This document shows positions 1 through 8,919 of a DNA stretch of 64,000 nt, piece by piece; positions within the stretch are counted from its first letter, which is position 1, and each line of letters opens with the position of its first letter. The position numbers were made by a program, and so were the translations under genes. The stretch spans positions 1,116,001 to 1,180,000 of the forward strand of contig CAWBYA010000007.1 of the NCBI GenBank assembly GCA_963792895.1, in the 5' to 3' direction. The notes under the pieces are model-generated. The model was not told where the DNA came from. It ran no database searches and was given only the letters and a program-made list of their open reading frames with translations. This DNA comes from UBA6912 sp963792895 (GTDB lineage Bacteria > Actinomycetota > Acidimicrobiia > Spongiisociales > UBA5794).

Positions 1-1
1 C

Positions 2-2749
2 GTTGTGGTCGACGGGTGGTCGATGGGCATCATTCTCGACGAGGTCTTCTATTGCTACGAGGCGCTGATGGCGGGCGCTGCGCCGGACCTGGCGCCACCG
101 GCCCCGTACCGCGACTACGTCCGCTGGCTCCACGAACACGACCCGGCGATCGGGGAGGACCACTGGAGGAGGTTGCTCGCTGGATTCACTACAGCGACAC
201 GCTTGCGAGTCGAGACGCCGGGCGTCGCATCGCCTTGGGCGGAGCGGCACGACGAGGAGATCGTTCGCCTGTCCGCTTCGGCAACGCGCCGCCTCACCTC
301 ATTTGGACGCACCAACGGCCTCACGCTCAACACGATCTTTCGCGGGGCGTGGGCGCTCGTCTTGAATCGCTACAGCGGCGAGGACGACGTCGTGTTCGGC
401 GCGACGGTCTCGGGTCGGCCACCTGAGCTCGACGGGGCGATGGACATGGTGGGGCTCTTCATCAACACGCTGCCGGTGCGCGCTCACATCGAGCCTGCGG
501 TGCCCATCGTGGACTGGCTGCGCCGGCTGCAGCTCGAGCAGATCGACGCTGCCGCATTCGAGTCGACGCCGTTGGTCGACGTGCAGCGTTGGAGCGACGT
601 GCCGAAGGGGGAGCCGATCTTCCAGACCCTCCTGGTCTTCGAGAACGTCCCTCACCCGTCATCTCAGGCAGGCGTCCTGGCGAGCTCTGATATCCGCTAC
701 CTGCAGCGCAGCAACTATCCGCTCGCCGTGCTCGTCATGCCGGGAGATGAGCTCGAGATGATCCTGCTCTACGACGCCGATCGCTACCAGGCGGGAGTGA
801 TCCGGCGCATGGCCCGGCAGCTCGTTCGGACGCTCGAGGCGATCAGTGAGGACCCGATACGGCCAACCGGCGAGGTGCCGTTCTTCCCGCCGGACGAGCT
901 TGCCCAGATCGTTCTCGACTGGAACCGCACCGAGGCGGACTATCCGGCCTCCGAGACAGTTCACTCGCTGGTCCTGAGCGCAGCCGAGCGCTCGCCCGAT
1001 CGACCTGCCGTGATCGGAGAAGGCGCAACGCTGACCTACGCCGATCTCGTCGCGAGGGCACGCGTTCTGGCCGGCCGCTTGCGCCGGCTCGGTGTCGGAC
1101 CCGATGCCCGGGTCGGCGTGGCAGGTGAGCGCTCCGCCGGGACCGTCGTCGCCATCCTGGGCGTGCTCCTGGCCGGAGGCGCGTATGTGCCCCTCGATCC
1201 TCGGCAGCCGCCGGTTCGCTCGCAGTACCTCGTGTCCGACACGTCGGCAGTTGCGGTGGTCGTGGGTCGCGACGTCGACCTCGGCGACGTCGCCGCTGCG
1301 GTGGTGACGGTCGATGCGGGAGGGGGGCTGATCGATGCCTCGCCGGACGACGAGAGGGTGATCGCATCGGGCTCGGGTCCCGACGACCTGGCGTATGTCC
1401 TCTTCACGTCCGGCTCCACAGGGCGGCCCAAAGGCGTGGCCGTCACACACCGCAATCTCGTCAACTCGACCCATGCGAGATTGCATGCCTACGGCGGTCC
1501 CGTGACGAGCTTCCTGCTGCTGTCGCCTTTCCACTTCGACAGCTCGGTTGCAGGCCTTTTCTCGAGCCTCACGGCGGGCGGCACCTTGGTGCTGCCCGGA
1601 CCGGACATGGAGAAGGACGTTCGCCACCTGGCCGACCTCATCGCAGCACACCAGATCACCCATACGCTCGCTCTACCGTCGCTGTACGGGCTTCTCCTCG
1701 ACCACGCCGACCCTGGAGACTTGCGGTCGCTCGAGTTGGTCATGGTGGCCGGAGAGGCTTGCCCACCCGAGCTCGTCGAGCGGCATTCGGCCGTGTTGCC
1801 GCTGGCGCACCTCGTCAACGAGTACGGTCCGACAGAGGCGACGGTGTGGTGCACCGTGCATCACGCGGCCGAACCTGCTCGCGGTCCCTCACCGGGTGAG
1901 CTTGGGGTGCGGGTGCCGATCGGGAAGCCAATCGCCAACACCCAGGCGTACATCCTCGATTCGCTCTTGCGGCCCGTCCCGATCGGCGTGCCGGGCGAGC
2001 TCCACATCGCAGGGCTCGGGTTGGCGCGAGGCTATCTCGATCACCCCGAGCTGACCGCCGAGCGGTTCGTGTACCACGACGTCGCAGGGCAGGGGTCGGT
2101 ACGGCTCTATCGCACGGGGGACATCGCCCGGTTCCTGCCGGACGGGTCGATCGATCTCCTGGGGAGGATCGATCACCAGGTGAAGATACGCGGGCAGCGT
2201 ATCGAGCTGAGTGAGATCGAGATGGTGCTGCGGGAGCATCCCGAGGTGGGTGACGCTGTTGCCGTCGCCCTTCCCCGGGCGGGGAACGAAGGCGGGTCGA
2301 CGTCGGCATCCACGGTCCTCGTGGCGTACGTCGAATCTGCTGCGGACGGGGCCTTGCTGCGGCAGTTTCTGGCGGAGCGGGTCCCCGATGTGATGGTGCC
2401 CCGGGTCGTCGTCGCACTGGAGGTCCTGCCACGCGGCTCCACCGGAAAGGTCGACCGTGCTGCCCTACCCGATCCCGGGCATATCGAACTGGAAGGTGAC
2501 GGGGAGTCGGTGGCGCCCACGTCGGATGTCGAACGGAGACTCGCCGAGATCTGGGCGGCGGTGCTCGGCCTGGAATCGGTGGGGGCTACGGACAACTTCT
2601 TCGACCTGGGCGGTGATTCGATCTTGAGTATCCGCATCATCGCTCGTGCTCATGAGGCAGGGCTCGCGATCACTCCCCGCCAGTTCTTCGAGTTCCCGAC
2701 GATCGCCGAACTGGCGAGCAAGATCGAGTCGAACGCAACGGGGGGGTAG
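2..2749 (+). CDS. Nonribosomal peptide synthetase, C-A-PCP module (5' truncated by window edge)
   Basis: The reading frame is open to the left edge, so the true start lies outside the window. The first residues (VVVDGWSMG) are the catalytic C3 motif of a condensation domain, which normally reads HHxxxDGxS, so both His residues are just off the edge. The C5-like motif VGLFINTLPVR follows near residue 150. An adenylation domain spans about residues 320-840: A3 loop LFTSGSTGRPKG near 464, A5 NEYGPTE near 605, A7 YRTGD, A8 near 720 and the A10 lysine in STGKVDR. A carrier domain with DNFFDLGGDSIL near 863 carries the phosphopantetheine Ser. The protein stops about 40 residues later with no thioesterase or reductase domain. 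My tentative specificity residues (D-S-A-A-M-A-E-V-W-K) match no code I know, so the substrate is unassigned. The stop abuts the stop of a convergent gene. Confidence 0.95.
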   Translation, partial: VVVDGWSMGIILDEVFYCYEALMAGAAPDLAPPAPYRDYVRWLHEHDPAIGEDHWRRLLAGFTTATRLRVETPGVASPWAERHDEEIVRLSASATRRLTSFGRTNGLTLNTIFRGAWALVLNRYSGEDDVVFGATVSGRPPELDGAMDMVGLFINTLPVRAHIEPAVPIVDWLRRLQLEQIDAAAFESTPLVDVQRWSDVPKGEPIFQTLLVFENVPHPSSQAGVLASSDIRYLQRSNYPLAVLVMPGDELEMILLYDADRYQAGVIRRMARQLVRTLEAISEDPIRPTGEVPFFPPDELAQIVLDWNRTEADYPASETVHSLVLSAAERSPDRPAVIGEGATLTYADLVARARVLAGRLRRLGVGPDARVGVAGERSAGTVVAILGVLLAGGAYVPLDPRQPPVRSQYLVSDTSAVAVVVGRDVDLGDVAAAVVTVDAGGGLIDASPDDERVIASGSGPDDLAYVLFTSGSTGRPKGVAVTHRNLVNSTHARLHAYGGPVTSFLLLSPFHFDSSVAGLFSSLTAGGTLVLPGPDMEKDVRHLADLIAAHQITHTLALPSLYGLLLDHADPGDLRSLELVMVAGEACPPELVERHSAVLPLAHLVNEYGPTEATVWCTVHHAAEPARGPSPGELGVRVPIGKPIANTQAYILDSLLRPVPIGVPGELHIAGLGLARGYLDHPELTAERFVYHDVAGQGSVRLYRTGDIARFLPDGSIDLLGRIDHQVKIRGQRIELSEIEMVLREHPEVGDAVAVALPRAGNEGGSTSASTVLVAYVESAADGALLRQFLAERVPDVMVPRVVVALEVLPRGSTGKVDRAALPDPGHIELEGDGESVAPTSDVERRLAEIWAAVLGLESVGATDNFFDLGGDSILSIRIIARAHEAGLAITPRQFFEFPTIAELASKIESNATGG

Positions 2750-3394
2750 TCAGCGGCCGAGACGCTTGCGAGCCCGGCGCAGCAGCTCCTTCGAGGTTGC
2801 TGCAACCGACTCGGCGGCGCCTTTGACATCGTTGACGACCGACTCTTCCGGGATGGTGACCTCGTGGCGCGTGGTGCCGGCGGTCACAGGGATACGCTGC
2901 TCGTCCTCGGTGCGGAGCTTGCCGATACCGGCCGCCGTCTTGACGATGACGATGGCCTCGTGGTGATGGTCCACTTCCATCAACCCGTCGTACGTCACGG
3001 TGAACCTGCGCGGCACGGGTGCGATCCCGCTCACGGCATACTCGAGGATTGCATAGGAGCCGGCCTTGCGCTCGAGCACCCGGTGACCCGTGAAGGTGAG
3101 GTCCCACGGCAGGTCACCTGACGAGAGGGTGAGGTGAGACGAGGCGTACTTGGTGATGACATCGATGTTGGCTGCGATCGCTGAGCGCGCTCCGGGCTCG
3201 TCCTGCGGGATGGTCAACCCGGCGGCGGCATTGAGGTCATTGATCGGGAACTGCACGTTGCCGGTGATCGCATCGTTCTCCGTCACCACGTACACGTAGC
3301 TGTGCGTACCGGAGTGGGCATGAGCGAATCGGGAAGGCGCAAACACGCCGCGCACCGCAGCGAGCAGCCCAAGCGTGGATTCAGTGACGTTCAC
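2750..3394 (-). CDS. Conserved hypothetical protein, 214 aa
   Basis: I do not recognise the family. The protein is soluble by eye, rich in beta-prone segments, and ends in a basic helical tail (LLRRARKRLGR) after an Ala/Glu-rich stretch. I chose the GTG at 3394 because a purine-rich GGGGGAC lies just upstream and because starting further out (3601) would overlap the glycosyltransferase gene by about 110 bases. It reads in the same direction as the upstream glycosyltransferase, which ends 97 bases away, so it may be the last gene of that unit. Its stop touches the NRPS stop with no spacer. Confidence 0.7.
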   Translation of the reverse strand: MNVTESTLGLLAAVRGVFAPSRFAHAHSGTHSYVYVVTENDAITGNVQFPINDLNAAAGLTIPQDEPGARSAIAANIDVITKYASSHLTLSSGDLPWDLTFTGHRVLERKAGSYAILEYAVSGIAPVPRRFTVTYDGLMEVDHHHEAIVIVKTAAGIGKLRTEDEQRIPVTAGTTRHEVTIPEESVVNDVKGAAESVAATSKELLRRARKRLGR

Positions 3395-3491
3395 GGTGTC
3401 CCCCCGGTCGACTGCACCCTGGCCGGGCGCCGCCCCAGAGTACCAGTGGCGGCCCACTAGTGGCCGCAGCGCAATCCGGCCGGCAGGAACC

Positions 3492-4883
3492 TCAATCAGC
3501 CGTGGCGAGCAAGGTCCTGATCGCCACAACTGCTCGGTCGTCACGGTCGTAGCGACGTACGTCGTCCCGCATGCGGCTGACCTGCGATCGGACCTCGTCA
3601 CTGCTCATGATGCGGTCGAGCCGGAGGCCGATGAGCTCGGGCGTGTCCGCCGTGCGGTCTCCCACCTCGCCGAGGCCGTGGTACGCCACCCTGGCTGCGT
3701 TGCCCGGCTGGTCGAGGAACTCGAACGGATACACCACCATCGGCACCCCGGCCGTGATGCACTCGTTGACGCTGCTGATGCCGCCGTGGTGGATGGCGGC
3801 GTCGCAGTTGGCGAGCACCTCCATCTGTGGCGCCCAGCTCAAGACGTGCACGTTCTCGGCCACCGGACCGAGCGCTGCAGGGTCGAGCCTGCCGCCAAGT
3901 CCGACGATCAGGTCCCATTCGGGATGGGAAGCAACGGCAGCCACGACGCGGGTCACGAAGTCACGGTCATCGCCTTTGTGCCACGCGCCGAAGCTGCAGT
4001 AGACGAGCTTTCGGGAGGTCTCGTTGCGCCTGCGCGCATAGATCTGTTCGAGTCGCTGCGACAGCGCCGAGTCGTCTGCCGCCGAGCGGCGTTGTGGGTT
4101 GAGGACGGGACCGACATAGGTGCATACCGGTAGGGGTTCGTGCGGGAACTCGAGCTCGAATGCATTGAACGAGAGGACCGGCAGCGATTGGTAGACGAAA
4201 GGGATCAACCACTCGTACCGCCGCGTCTCGGAACGCAACGGGAATCCGGTGCGTGCGGCCACCTCGCTCAGCACGGATAGCTGATCGGTGCCCATACGTG
4301 TGAATCTGAGCCGCGCCATGCGGAGCCACTTCCAAGCCCTGAACACGAGCCACGACCACTCGATCCCGAGCCTGCTGCCCGCGATGCCGGCGCCGGGCGT
4401 TGTCGACGAGCCGAGCGGCGGCACTCCCGGACGTTTCCAGACAGAAAGCATGGTCGTCCAGAGGGCAACCCGGACGCCTGTCGACCATGCCGCCATGATG
4501 TGCACCGGCAGCTCGATGTCGATCATCACGAGATCAGGCGCAAGGCTGCGAATCTGCGCGGCCACCCCGAGCGGATCGAGGGCATCCACCTTGGCGTCGC
4601 GCTCCCTGGCGGCCGTGCCTGCGGTGCGGATCCGTTGCAGGAGTGCGGCCAGGCGCCCTGCCCAACCCTGCGGCCTGCGGGGTGTGCCGCCGGTCTGCCC
4701 CTCGGTCCCCGCACCCGCACGAAGGTGGACGAACGACGTGCCAAGGCTGCTCACGCGTTCGCCGATGTCTTCGGGGCTCGCCACTGTCGCCTCATAGCCC
4801 GCAGCGCGCAGCCGGCGGGCGAGCTCGCAGGTCACATTGATGCGGCCTGCCATCTCGCTGGTGATGAGGAGGATGTGCGCCAT
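3492..4883 (-). CDS. GT1-family (UGT/macrolide-type) glycosyltransferase
   Basis: At 463 aa this has the length and layout of GT-B fold UDP- or dNDP-sugar transferases. The N-terminus MAHILLITSEMAGRIN is the usual first beta strand and loop. Near residues 365-385 the donor-site motif HHGGISSVNE is followed by GVPMVVYPFEFLDQ and N-A-A-R-V, the PSPG-like region of the MGT/UGT family. The likely role is to transfer an activated sugar to a lipid, peptide or polyketide acceptor in the cytoplasm. It lies 59 bases downstream of the two hydrolase genes in a probable operon beginning with the sulfotransferase at 7736. The acceptor cannot be told from sequence. Confidence 0.9.
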   Translation of the reverse strand: MAHILLITSEMAGRINVTCELARRLRAAGYEATVASPEDIGERVSSLGTSFVHLRAGAGTEGQTGGTPRRPQGWAGRLAALLQRIRTAGTAARERDAKVDALDPLGVAAQIRSLAPDLVMIDIELPVHIMAAWSTGVRVALWTTMLSVWKRPGVPPLGSSTTPGAGIAGSRLGIEWSWLVFRAWKWLRMARLRFTRMGTDQLSVLSEVAARTGFPLRSETRRYEWLIPFVYQSLPVLSFNAFELEFPHEPLPVCTYVGPVLNPQRRSAADDSALSQRLEQIYARRRNETSRKLVYCSFGAWHKGDDRDFVTRVVAAVASHPEWDLIVGLGGRLDPAALGPVAENVHVLSWAPQMEVLANCDAAIHHGGISSVNECITAGVPMVVYPFEFLDQPGNAARVAYHGLGEVGDRTADTPELIGLRLDRIMSSDEVRSQVSRMRDDVRRYDRDDRAVVAIRTLLATAD

Positions 4884-4942
4884 GCCGGATTTCAGCGATC
4901 AGCGAAGGCGCAGCGAGGGGCTTGGCGAACTCGCGACGCCTC

Positions 4943-5863
4943 TCACGGCTGCCGCACCGGACGCTCCAGCCAATTCGTGACGATGTCGAGGAATGCGGCT
5001 TGCGATTCGAGCGACGAGTATCCGGTGAGATCCCCGGAGACGGCCTGCACGGTCACGCCGGCCGCCCCTCTCTCGAGGATTGCGCCCAGCGTGCCCTCCT
5101 GGGCAGCGACGAACTGCTCGTACGCTGCGTCGTCATCACCGAAGAGGAACAACACCTGCACCCCGCGATCGATCAACTCACCAATCTGGGCAACGAGAGC
5201 GTCCACATCGCTTGCCGATGCGGCCGCCCGGCGTCGTACCTCTCCGTCGGCGTCGGTCTTCTTCGGGAGCACCCGGTTCTTGACCGCCTGCCACTTGAGG
5301 CGGAGGAACTTCACGTAGACGCGCCGGGTGGCGGGCTGGAACCAGCCTTGGATCGCCGACGGCCGGATCCCCTCCCGAACAGCGGTTGCGGCGCCGATGC
5401 GGCCCGCCCGCTTGGCCTTTGCCCTGGCGGTCGGGAGGGGGAAGTTCACGAGGACGACCCTCTCGAGAGACGGGATGTGAGGCGCCGCCGCCAGCACAGC
5501 CCGGGTGCCGATGCATATGCCGACCAACGACGTTGGCAGATCGGCTGCGTCACGAGCCAGGGCTGCTGCCCCCACCGCATCTCCGCTTCCCGGGTCGTCG
5601 AGTCGGAAGAAGCGGATGTGCCCCGGGCTCTCACCGGCGCCGTACCAGTCGAAGCGAACGACATTCCGGCCACCGGCAGCAAGCCGCCTGGCGAACCGAA
5701 CGATCATACGGTTTGCGTTGATGCTGCCGCCGTGCCACCCACCCGCACATACGACGACGTTCTCGACAGGGTCCGGGGCCGCAGTGAGAATGCCCAACAG
5801 CGGCCCCTCGCCTCCGTCGAAGTAGACGACGTGGTCGGCCGATGCGGTGAGTGGGTCCGTCAC
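4943..5863 (-). CDS. Alpha/beta hydrolase resembling exosortase-A-associated hydrolase 1; Cys at the nucleophile position
   Basis: This 306-aa protein has an alpha/beta-hydrolase layout: an N-terminal VVVCAGGWHGGS oxyanion-like loop, FDWYGAGES after strand 4, and a nucleophile-elbow segment GICIGTRAV near residue 110. The elbow has Cys where Ser usually sits, as I recall for the exosortase-A-associated hydrolase 1 group (GLCDAAS). The start is the GTG at 5863, which forms a GTGA overlap with the stop of the upstream partner hydrolase, indicating translational coupling. A longer reading into 6310 would run through the partner gene and is not supported. Function is inferred only from family resemblance. 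Confidence 0.8.
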   Translation of the reverse strand: MTDPLTASADHVVYFDGGEGPLLGILTAAPDPVENVVVCAGGWHGGSINANRMIVRFARRLAAGGRNVVRFDWYGAGESPGHIRFFRLDDPGSGDAVGAAALARDAADLPTSLVGICIGTRAVLAAAPHIPSLERVVLVNFPLPTARAKAKRAGRIGAATAVREGIRPSAIQGWFQPATRRVYVKFLRLKWQAVKNRVLPKKTDADGEVRRRAAASASDVDALVAQIGELIDRGVQVLFLFGDDDAAYEQFVAAQEGTLGAILERGAAGVTVQAVSGDLTGYSSLESQAAFLDIVTNWLERPVRQP

Positions 5864-6843
5864 GAACGGTCCCCGAGAAGGAAGCGGGTCGTGACCGGGA
5901 TCGCATCGAGCGCACCCGATTCGACCTCGACGACCGTGTGCCCGGTGGCTCCGAACCACCAGGCCTCGTCGTAGGTAGTGGCTGTTGCCTCGACCGTCAT
6001 CCCGGCCGCCTCGCATCGTTCGAGGACGGCGGTCAGGCCGGGACGCAGCTCGGGTTTGATGGACATCTGGACAACGAGCGCTGGTCGAGGGCCGGCGGCA
6101 ACGAGCAGGTCGGCCAGATCGAGTTCGACCGTGGTCTGGTAGAGGGAGTGCGGAAGCGGGTTGCCGATCACGTCGAGCACACCGTCCCGGGCGAAGACCT
6201 CCATGAGCTCTTTGCTGCCGAGGCTTCGCTCGCCCCGCTTCAGAAGGCCGATCATGCGCGCCCGGAAGACCTCGTTGTAGTACCGCCCCATGTCGATGGG
6301 GGGCTCCCACAGCACGAGCGAACCGCCCGGGAATTCGGCGGCGGCGGCCGCAGCGACGAGCGCCCCGAGTCGCGTGCCGACGAAGCCGATGGCGCTGATG
6401 CCTGTCCGCTCCCGGAGTTCAGTGGCTGCGACTCGCGCATCTGCGACGAGCCCCGCGAACGTCATGTTTTCGGGCTCTCCGTCGCTGTTGCCGCTGCCGA
6501 CGTAGTGGAAGCGCATGACGGAAGCCCCGGATGCCGACAGCTCCCATCCAAGGACCAACTCGCGCCGCTGGCTGCGGATCGCCTCTGCAAGCAACGGTGA
6601 GCATACGACGACCGCATGGTCGGGCGGCTCCGCCGGCTCGTGGAGCACTGTGAACAGCCGGCCTCGAGGCGTGTCGAGGAACCCGGCCGACGAGGAGATC
6701 CCCGACTCGTGGCTGATCCTCGAAGGGTCGTCGGCCCGCTCGGCGACGCCCCAGCCGGACGCGAGCCGGCGATCGATAGCCTCCACGGTCCCCCCTGGTG
6801 GTCGAGGCGGCTGACGGTACCACGGGCCCTGCTGCTGACTCAT
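5860..6843 (-). CDS. Alpha/beta hydrolase resembling exosortase-A-associated hydrolase 2; no nucleophile Ser
   Basis: This 327-aa protein shares the fold of its downstream partner but is only distantly related in sequence. It has HAVVVCSPLLAEA and the FHYVGSGNSDGE loop. At the elbow it reads IGFVGTRLGALVA, so the GxSxG Ser is replaced (G-T-R-L-G). This matches the pattern I associate with exosortase-associated hydrolase 2 proteins. LWEPPIDMGRYYNE follows. The start is the ATG at 6843, in an ATGA overlap with the sulfotransferase stop. The order sulfotransferase, hydrolase 2, hydrolase 1, glycosyltransferase suggests one transcript for modifying a glycoconjugate. The missing Ser argues for a non-hydrolytic or scaffolding role, which is inference. 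Confidence 0.8.
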   Translation of the reverse strand: MSQQQGPWYRQPPRPPGGTVEAIDRRLASGWGVAERADDPSRISHESGISSSAGFLDTPRGRLFTVLHEPAEPPDHAVVVCSPLLAEAIRSQRRELVLGWELSASGASVMRFHYVGSGNSDGEPENMTFAGLVADARVAATELRERTGISAIGFVGTRLGALVAAAAAAEFPGGSLVLWEPPIDMGRYYNEVFRARMIGLLKRGERSLGSKELMEVFARDGVLDVIGNPLPHSLYQTTVELDLADLLVAAGPRPALVVQMSIKPELRPGLTAVLERCEAAGMTVEATATTYDEAWWFGATGHTVVEVESGALDAIPVTTRFLLGDRS

Positions 6844-7736
6844 GGGACGCGCGACCCGTTCCATTCCGGGAACGAACGGCCGGTGAGACTCTCGAGGGCC
6901 GCCACCCGTGGGATCAGCGTCCGCCGCAGATAGGCCATCGCCTCGGGATCGCGCAGCTCGCCAGGTCTGACCGGGCGAGTGAGGACCCGCCTGATACCGT
7001 CACGGGCGGCCTTGGGGGCGACGGTGCGGGCGAGTCGTTGGTATGCGGGCTTCTTACCGATGCGATGAAGGGTGCTGGGGCCCCGTGCAATGGCGAGGCC
7101 ATCGTCGATTCCATTGAGCTTCGGGAAGCGCCTCGGGACGTCAGCCGTATGGACGACACCGAGCCAGTCGTGCAGCCGCTTCAATTCCGTCCCGGGGTCG
7201 GCGGCCATCGCCTCCAAGGTCCCCACCCATATGCGGTCGAGGCCAAAGGCGTCGACGTAGGGTTGGAGCTGCGTGGCGTAGTCACTCACGGCGCAGTAGA
7301 ACGGTTCCGCCATGATCGCGTCGAGCGTGCCCCGTCGCTCCGTCTTGCTCTTGACGGCGAACCGATAGTGGCTCAGCGCACGTTCGAGCGGATCGCGAAG
7401 GAAATACAGAATGCGAGCATCGGGTGCGAAGGCCGCCATGCGCGCGGCGACTCCGGTGATCCTGGGGAGCTTCGTGTAGTGGGTGCTGGACTCGCCTACG
7501 TACCTGACGTTGCCTGCGTCACGGAACAGCGCGAGGTATGCGGACTCGTTGGCAGCGAAACCTGCCTCCGAGGCGAAGCGGCTGTCCAGCGCCAACTCGG
7601 CGGGGTCGGCGAGAAACGCCGGCTCCTTGACGTCGCTCATGAAGATGTCGGGGTGCCGGCCCAGCACGTCATGCAGCGTTGTCGTGCCGGACCTCATGGC
7701 CCCAACGAGAAAGAGATTCGGTCTACGGTCCCCCAT
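6840..7736 (-). CDS. PAPS-dependent sulfotransferase (heparan-sulfate/Stf type)
   Basis: At 298 aa the protein begins GDRRPNLFLVGAMRSGTTTL, the 5'-phosphosulfate-binding P-loop (GxxRSGTT) of sulfotransferases. The 3'-phosphate-binding region RDPLERALSHY sits near residue 115. It would move sulfate from PAPS to a hydroxyl of a glycan or small molecule in the cytoplasm. The ATG at 7736 is chosen because the P-loop must sit near the N-terminus and the longer reading adds only low-complexity residues. It is the first gene of the leftward unit and is divergent from a polysaccharide deacetylase across a 181-bp gap. Confidence 0.92.
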   Translation of the reverse strand: MGDRRPNLFLVGAMRSGTTTLHDVLGRHPDIFMSDVKEPAFLADPAELALDSRFASEAGFAANESAYLALFRDAGNVRYVGESSTHYTKLPRITGVAARMAAFAPDARILYFLRDPLERALSHYRFAVKSKTERRGTLDAIMAEPFYCAVSDYATQLQPYVDAFGLDRIWVGTLEAMAADPGTELKRLHDWLGVVHTADVPRRFPKLNGIDDGLAIARGPSTLHRIGKKPAYQRLARTVAPKAARDGIRRVLTRPVRPGELRDPEAMAYLRRTLIPRVAALESLTGRSFPEWNGSRVP

Positions 7737-7917
7737 CCGAACCGAATCTAGCCCCGTTCGGTTCGCAAGCTCCGGCGACATCGCACATTGGATCGATGAC
7801 GGCTGGGGTCCGGCTCGTACCGTGACGAGCCGCATGGGCGGTGAGCCGGGGAAGATGCCACCCGAGCACTCTGCGGGCCTCGCCGCTAAGCAGCATCCGT
7901 CGGTACCATCGCTTTCT

Positions 7918-8889
7918 ATGACAGCCGGACCGGGGACGTTTGTGATCTCGATCGACGTCGAGATGTCGTGGGGCGCCGTACACCACGGCCTTCCCCACGA
8001 CGAAGCCCCCTATGTGCGGGAGCGGGAGGTCGTCGACCGAACCCTGGCCCTGATGGAACGGTACGAGATCGCGGCGACGTGGGCCGTCGTCGGCCACCTC
8101 TTCCTCCGCGAGTGTGCACCGGAGGGTGACCGCAAACATCCGGACATCGTGAGACCCGACTACCCATGGCTCTCGGGCGACTGGTACGACCTCGACCCCG
8201 CGTCGAGCCTGGCAGCGTCACCCACCTGGTACGGGCCCGACCTCGTTGACGCAATCAGGAGCTGTGGCGTACCCCAGGAGATCGGATCGCACTCGTTCGG
8301 GCATGTGATCGCCGGCGACCCAGGGTGCGGGCCGGACGCCTTTCGTACCGACCTGGCCGCGGCTCGCACCCTTGCCGATGCAGAAGGAATCGAGCTCCGG
8401 TCGTTCGTGTATCCCCGCAACTCGGTGGGGCACCTCGATCTTCTGGCTGCGGCAGGCTTCACCGCGTACCGAAGCCCGACGCCGCAGCGTTTCGCCGCCA
8501 TGCCGCCGTGGCGTCGCCGGGTCAACGCATTGGTAGACGCAGTGTGGCCGCTCCCATCCGCCGCCTTCTCGCCCGTCGTCAGGGACCGACTCGTCGACAT
8601 CCCGCAGACGTACCTGTTCGATCCGGGGTCGAAGCGGGCTCGTCGGTTCGGCACGGCGGTGTGGACGTTGGCGGTTCGCCGGCGGCTTCGCCATGCGGTC
8701 CGCACGTCGTCTCTGTTTCATCTGTGGTTCCATTCACACAACCTCGCCACCCACCCCGAGCGTGCGTGGACCGCCATGGAAGCTCTGTTCGCCGACGCGC
8801 GACGCCACATCGACGCGGGTCGTCTCGAGAACTTGACGATGGGCGCTGTCGCCGAGCGTTGGCAGGGATCAGATGCAGCGCATCGCTGA
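7918..8889 (+). CDS. Polysaccharide deacetylase (NodB-homology) family protein
   Basis: The 323-aa protein opens with FVISIDVEMSWG, a carbohydrate-esterase-4 motif 1 variant whose acidic residues would bind metal. GSHSFGH near residue 123 gives the HxxxH metal-binding motif. The segment FVYPRNSVGHLDLLAAAGF matches the later substrate-groove motifs. It likely removes acetyl groups from an amino sugar. I used the ATG at 7918 because longer readings lack any conserved residues. It precedes the GT4 glycosyltransferase by 30 bases and is probably co-transcribed with it. Confidence 0.88.
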   Translation: MTAGPGTFVISIDVEMSWGAVHHGLPHDEAPYVREREVVDRTLALMERYEIAATWAVVGHLFLRECAPEGDRKHPDIVRPDYPWLSGDWYDLDPASSLAASPTWYGPDLVDAIRSCGVPQEIGSHSFGHVIAGDPGCGPDAFRTDLAAARTLADAEGIELRSFVYPRNSVGHLDLLAAAGFTAYRSPTPQRFAAMPPWRRRVNALVDAVWPLPSAAFSPVVRDRLVDIPQTYLFDPGSKRARRFGTAVWTLAVRRRLRHAVRTSSLFHLWFHSHNLATHPERAWTAMEALFADARRHIDAGRLENLTMGAVAERWQGSDAAHR

Positions 8890-8919
8890 TTCCGCCGGCC
8901 CGACCTCCGACGATGCGAG

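Noticed and set aside
3394..3601. Upstream extension of the hypothetical gene at 2750
   Set aside because: It would overlap the glycosyltransferase gene by 110 bases and adds basic, non-conserved residues.
5863..6310. Upstream extension of hydrolase 1
   Set aside because: It runs through the coding sequence of hydrolase 2 and reads as non-protein-like residues; the GTGA overlap fixes the start.
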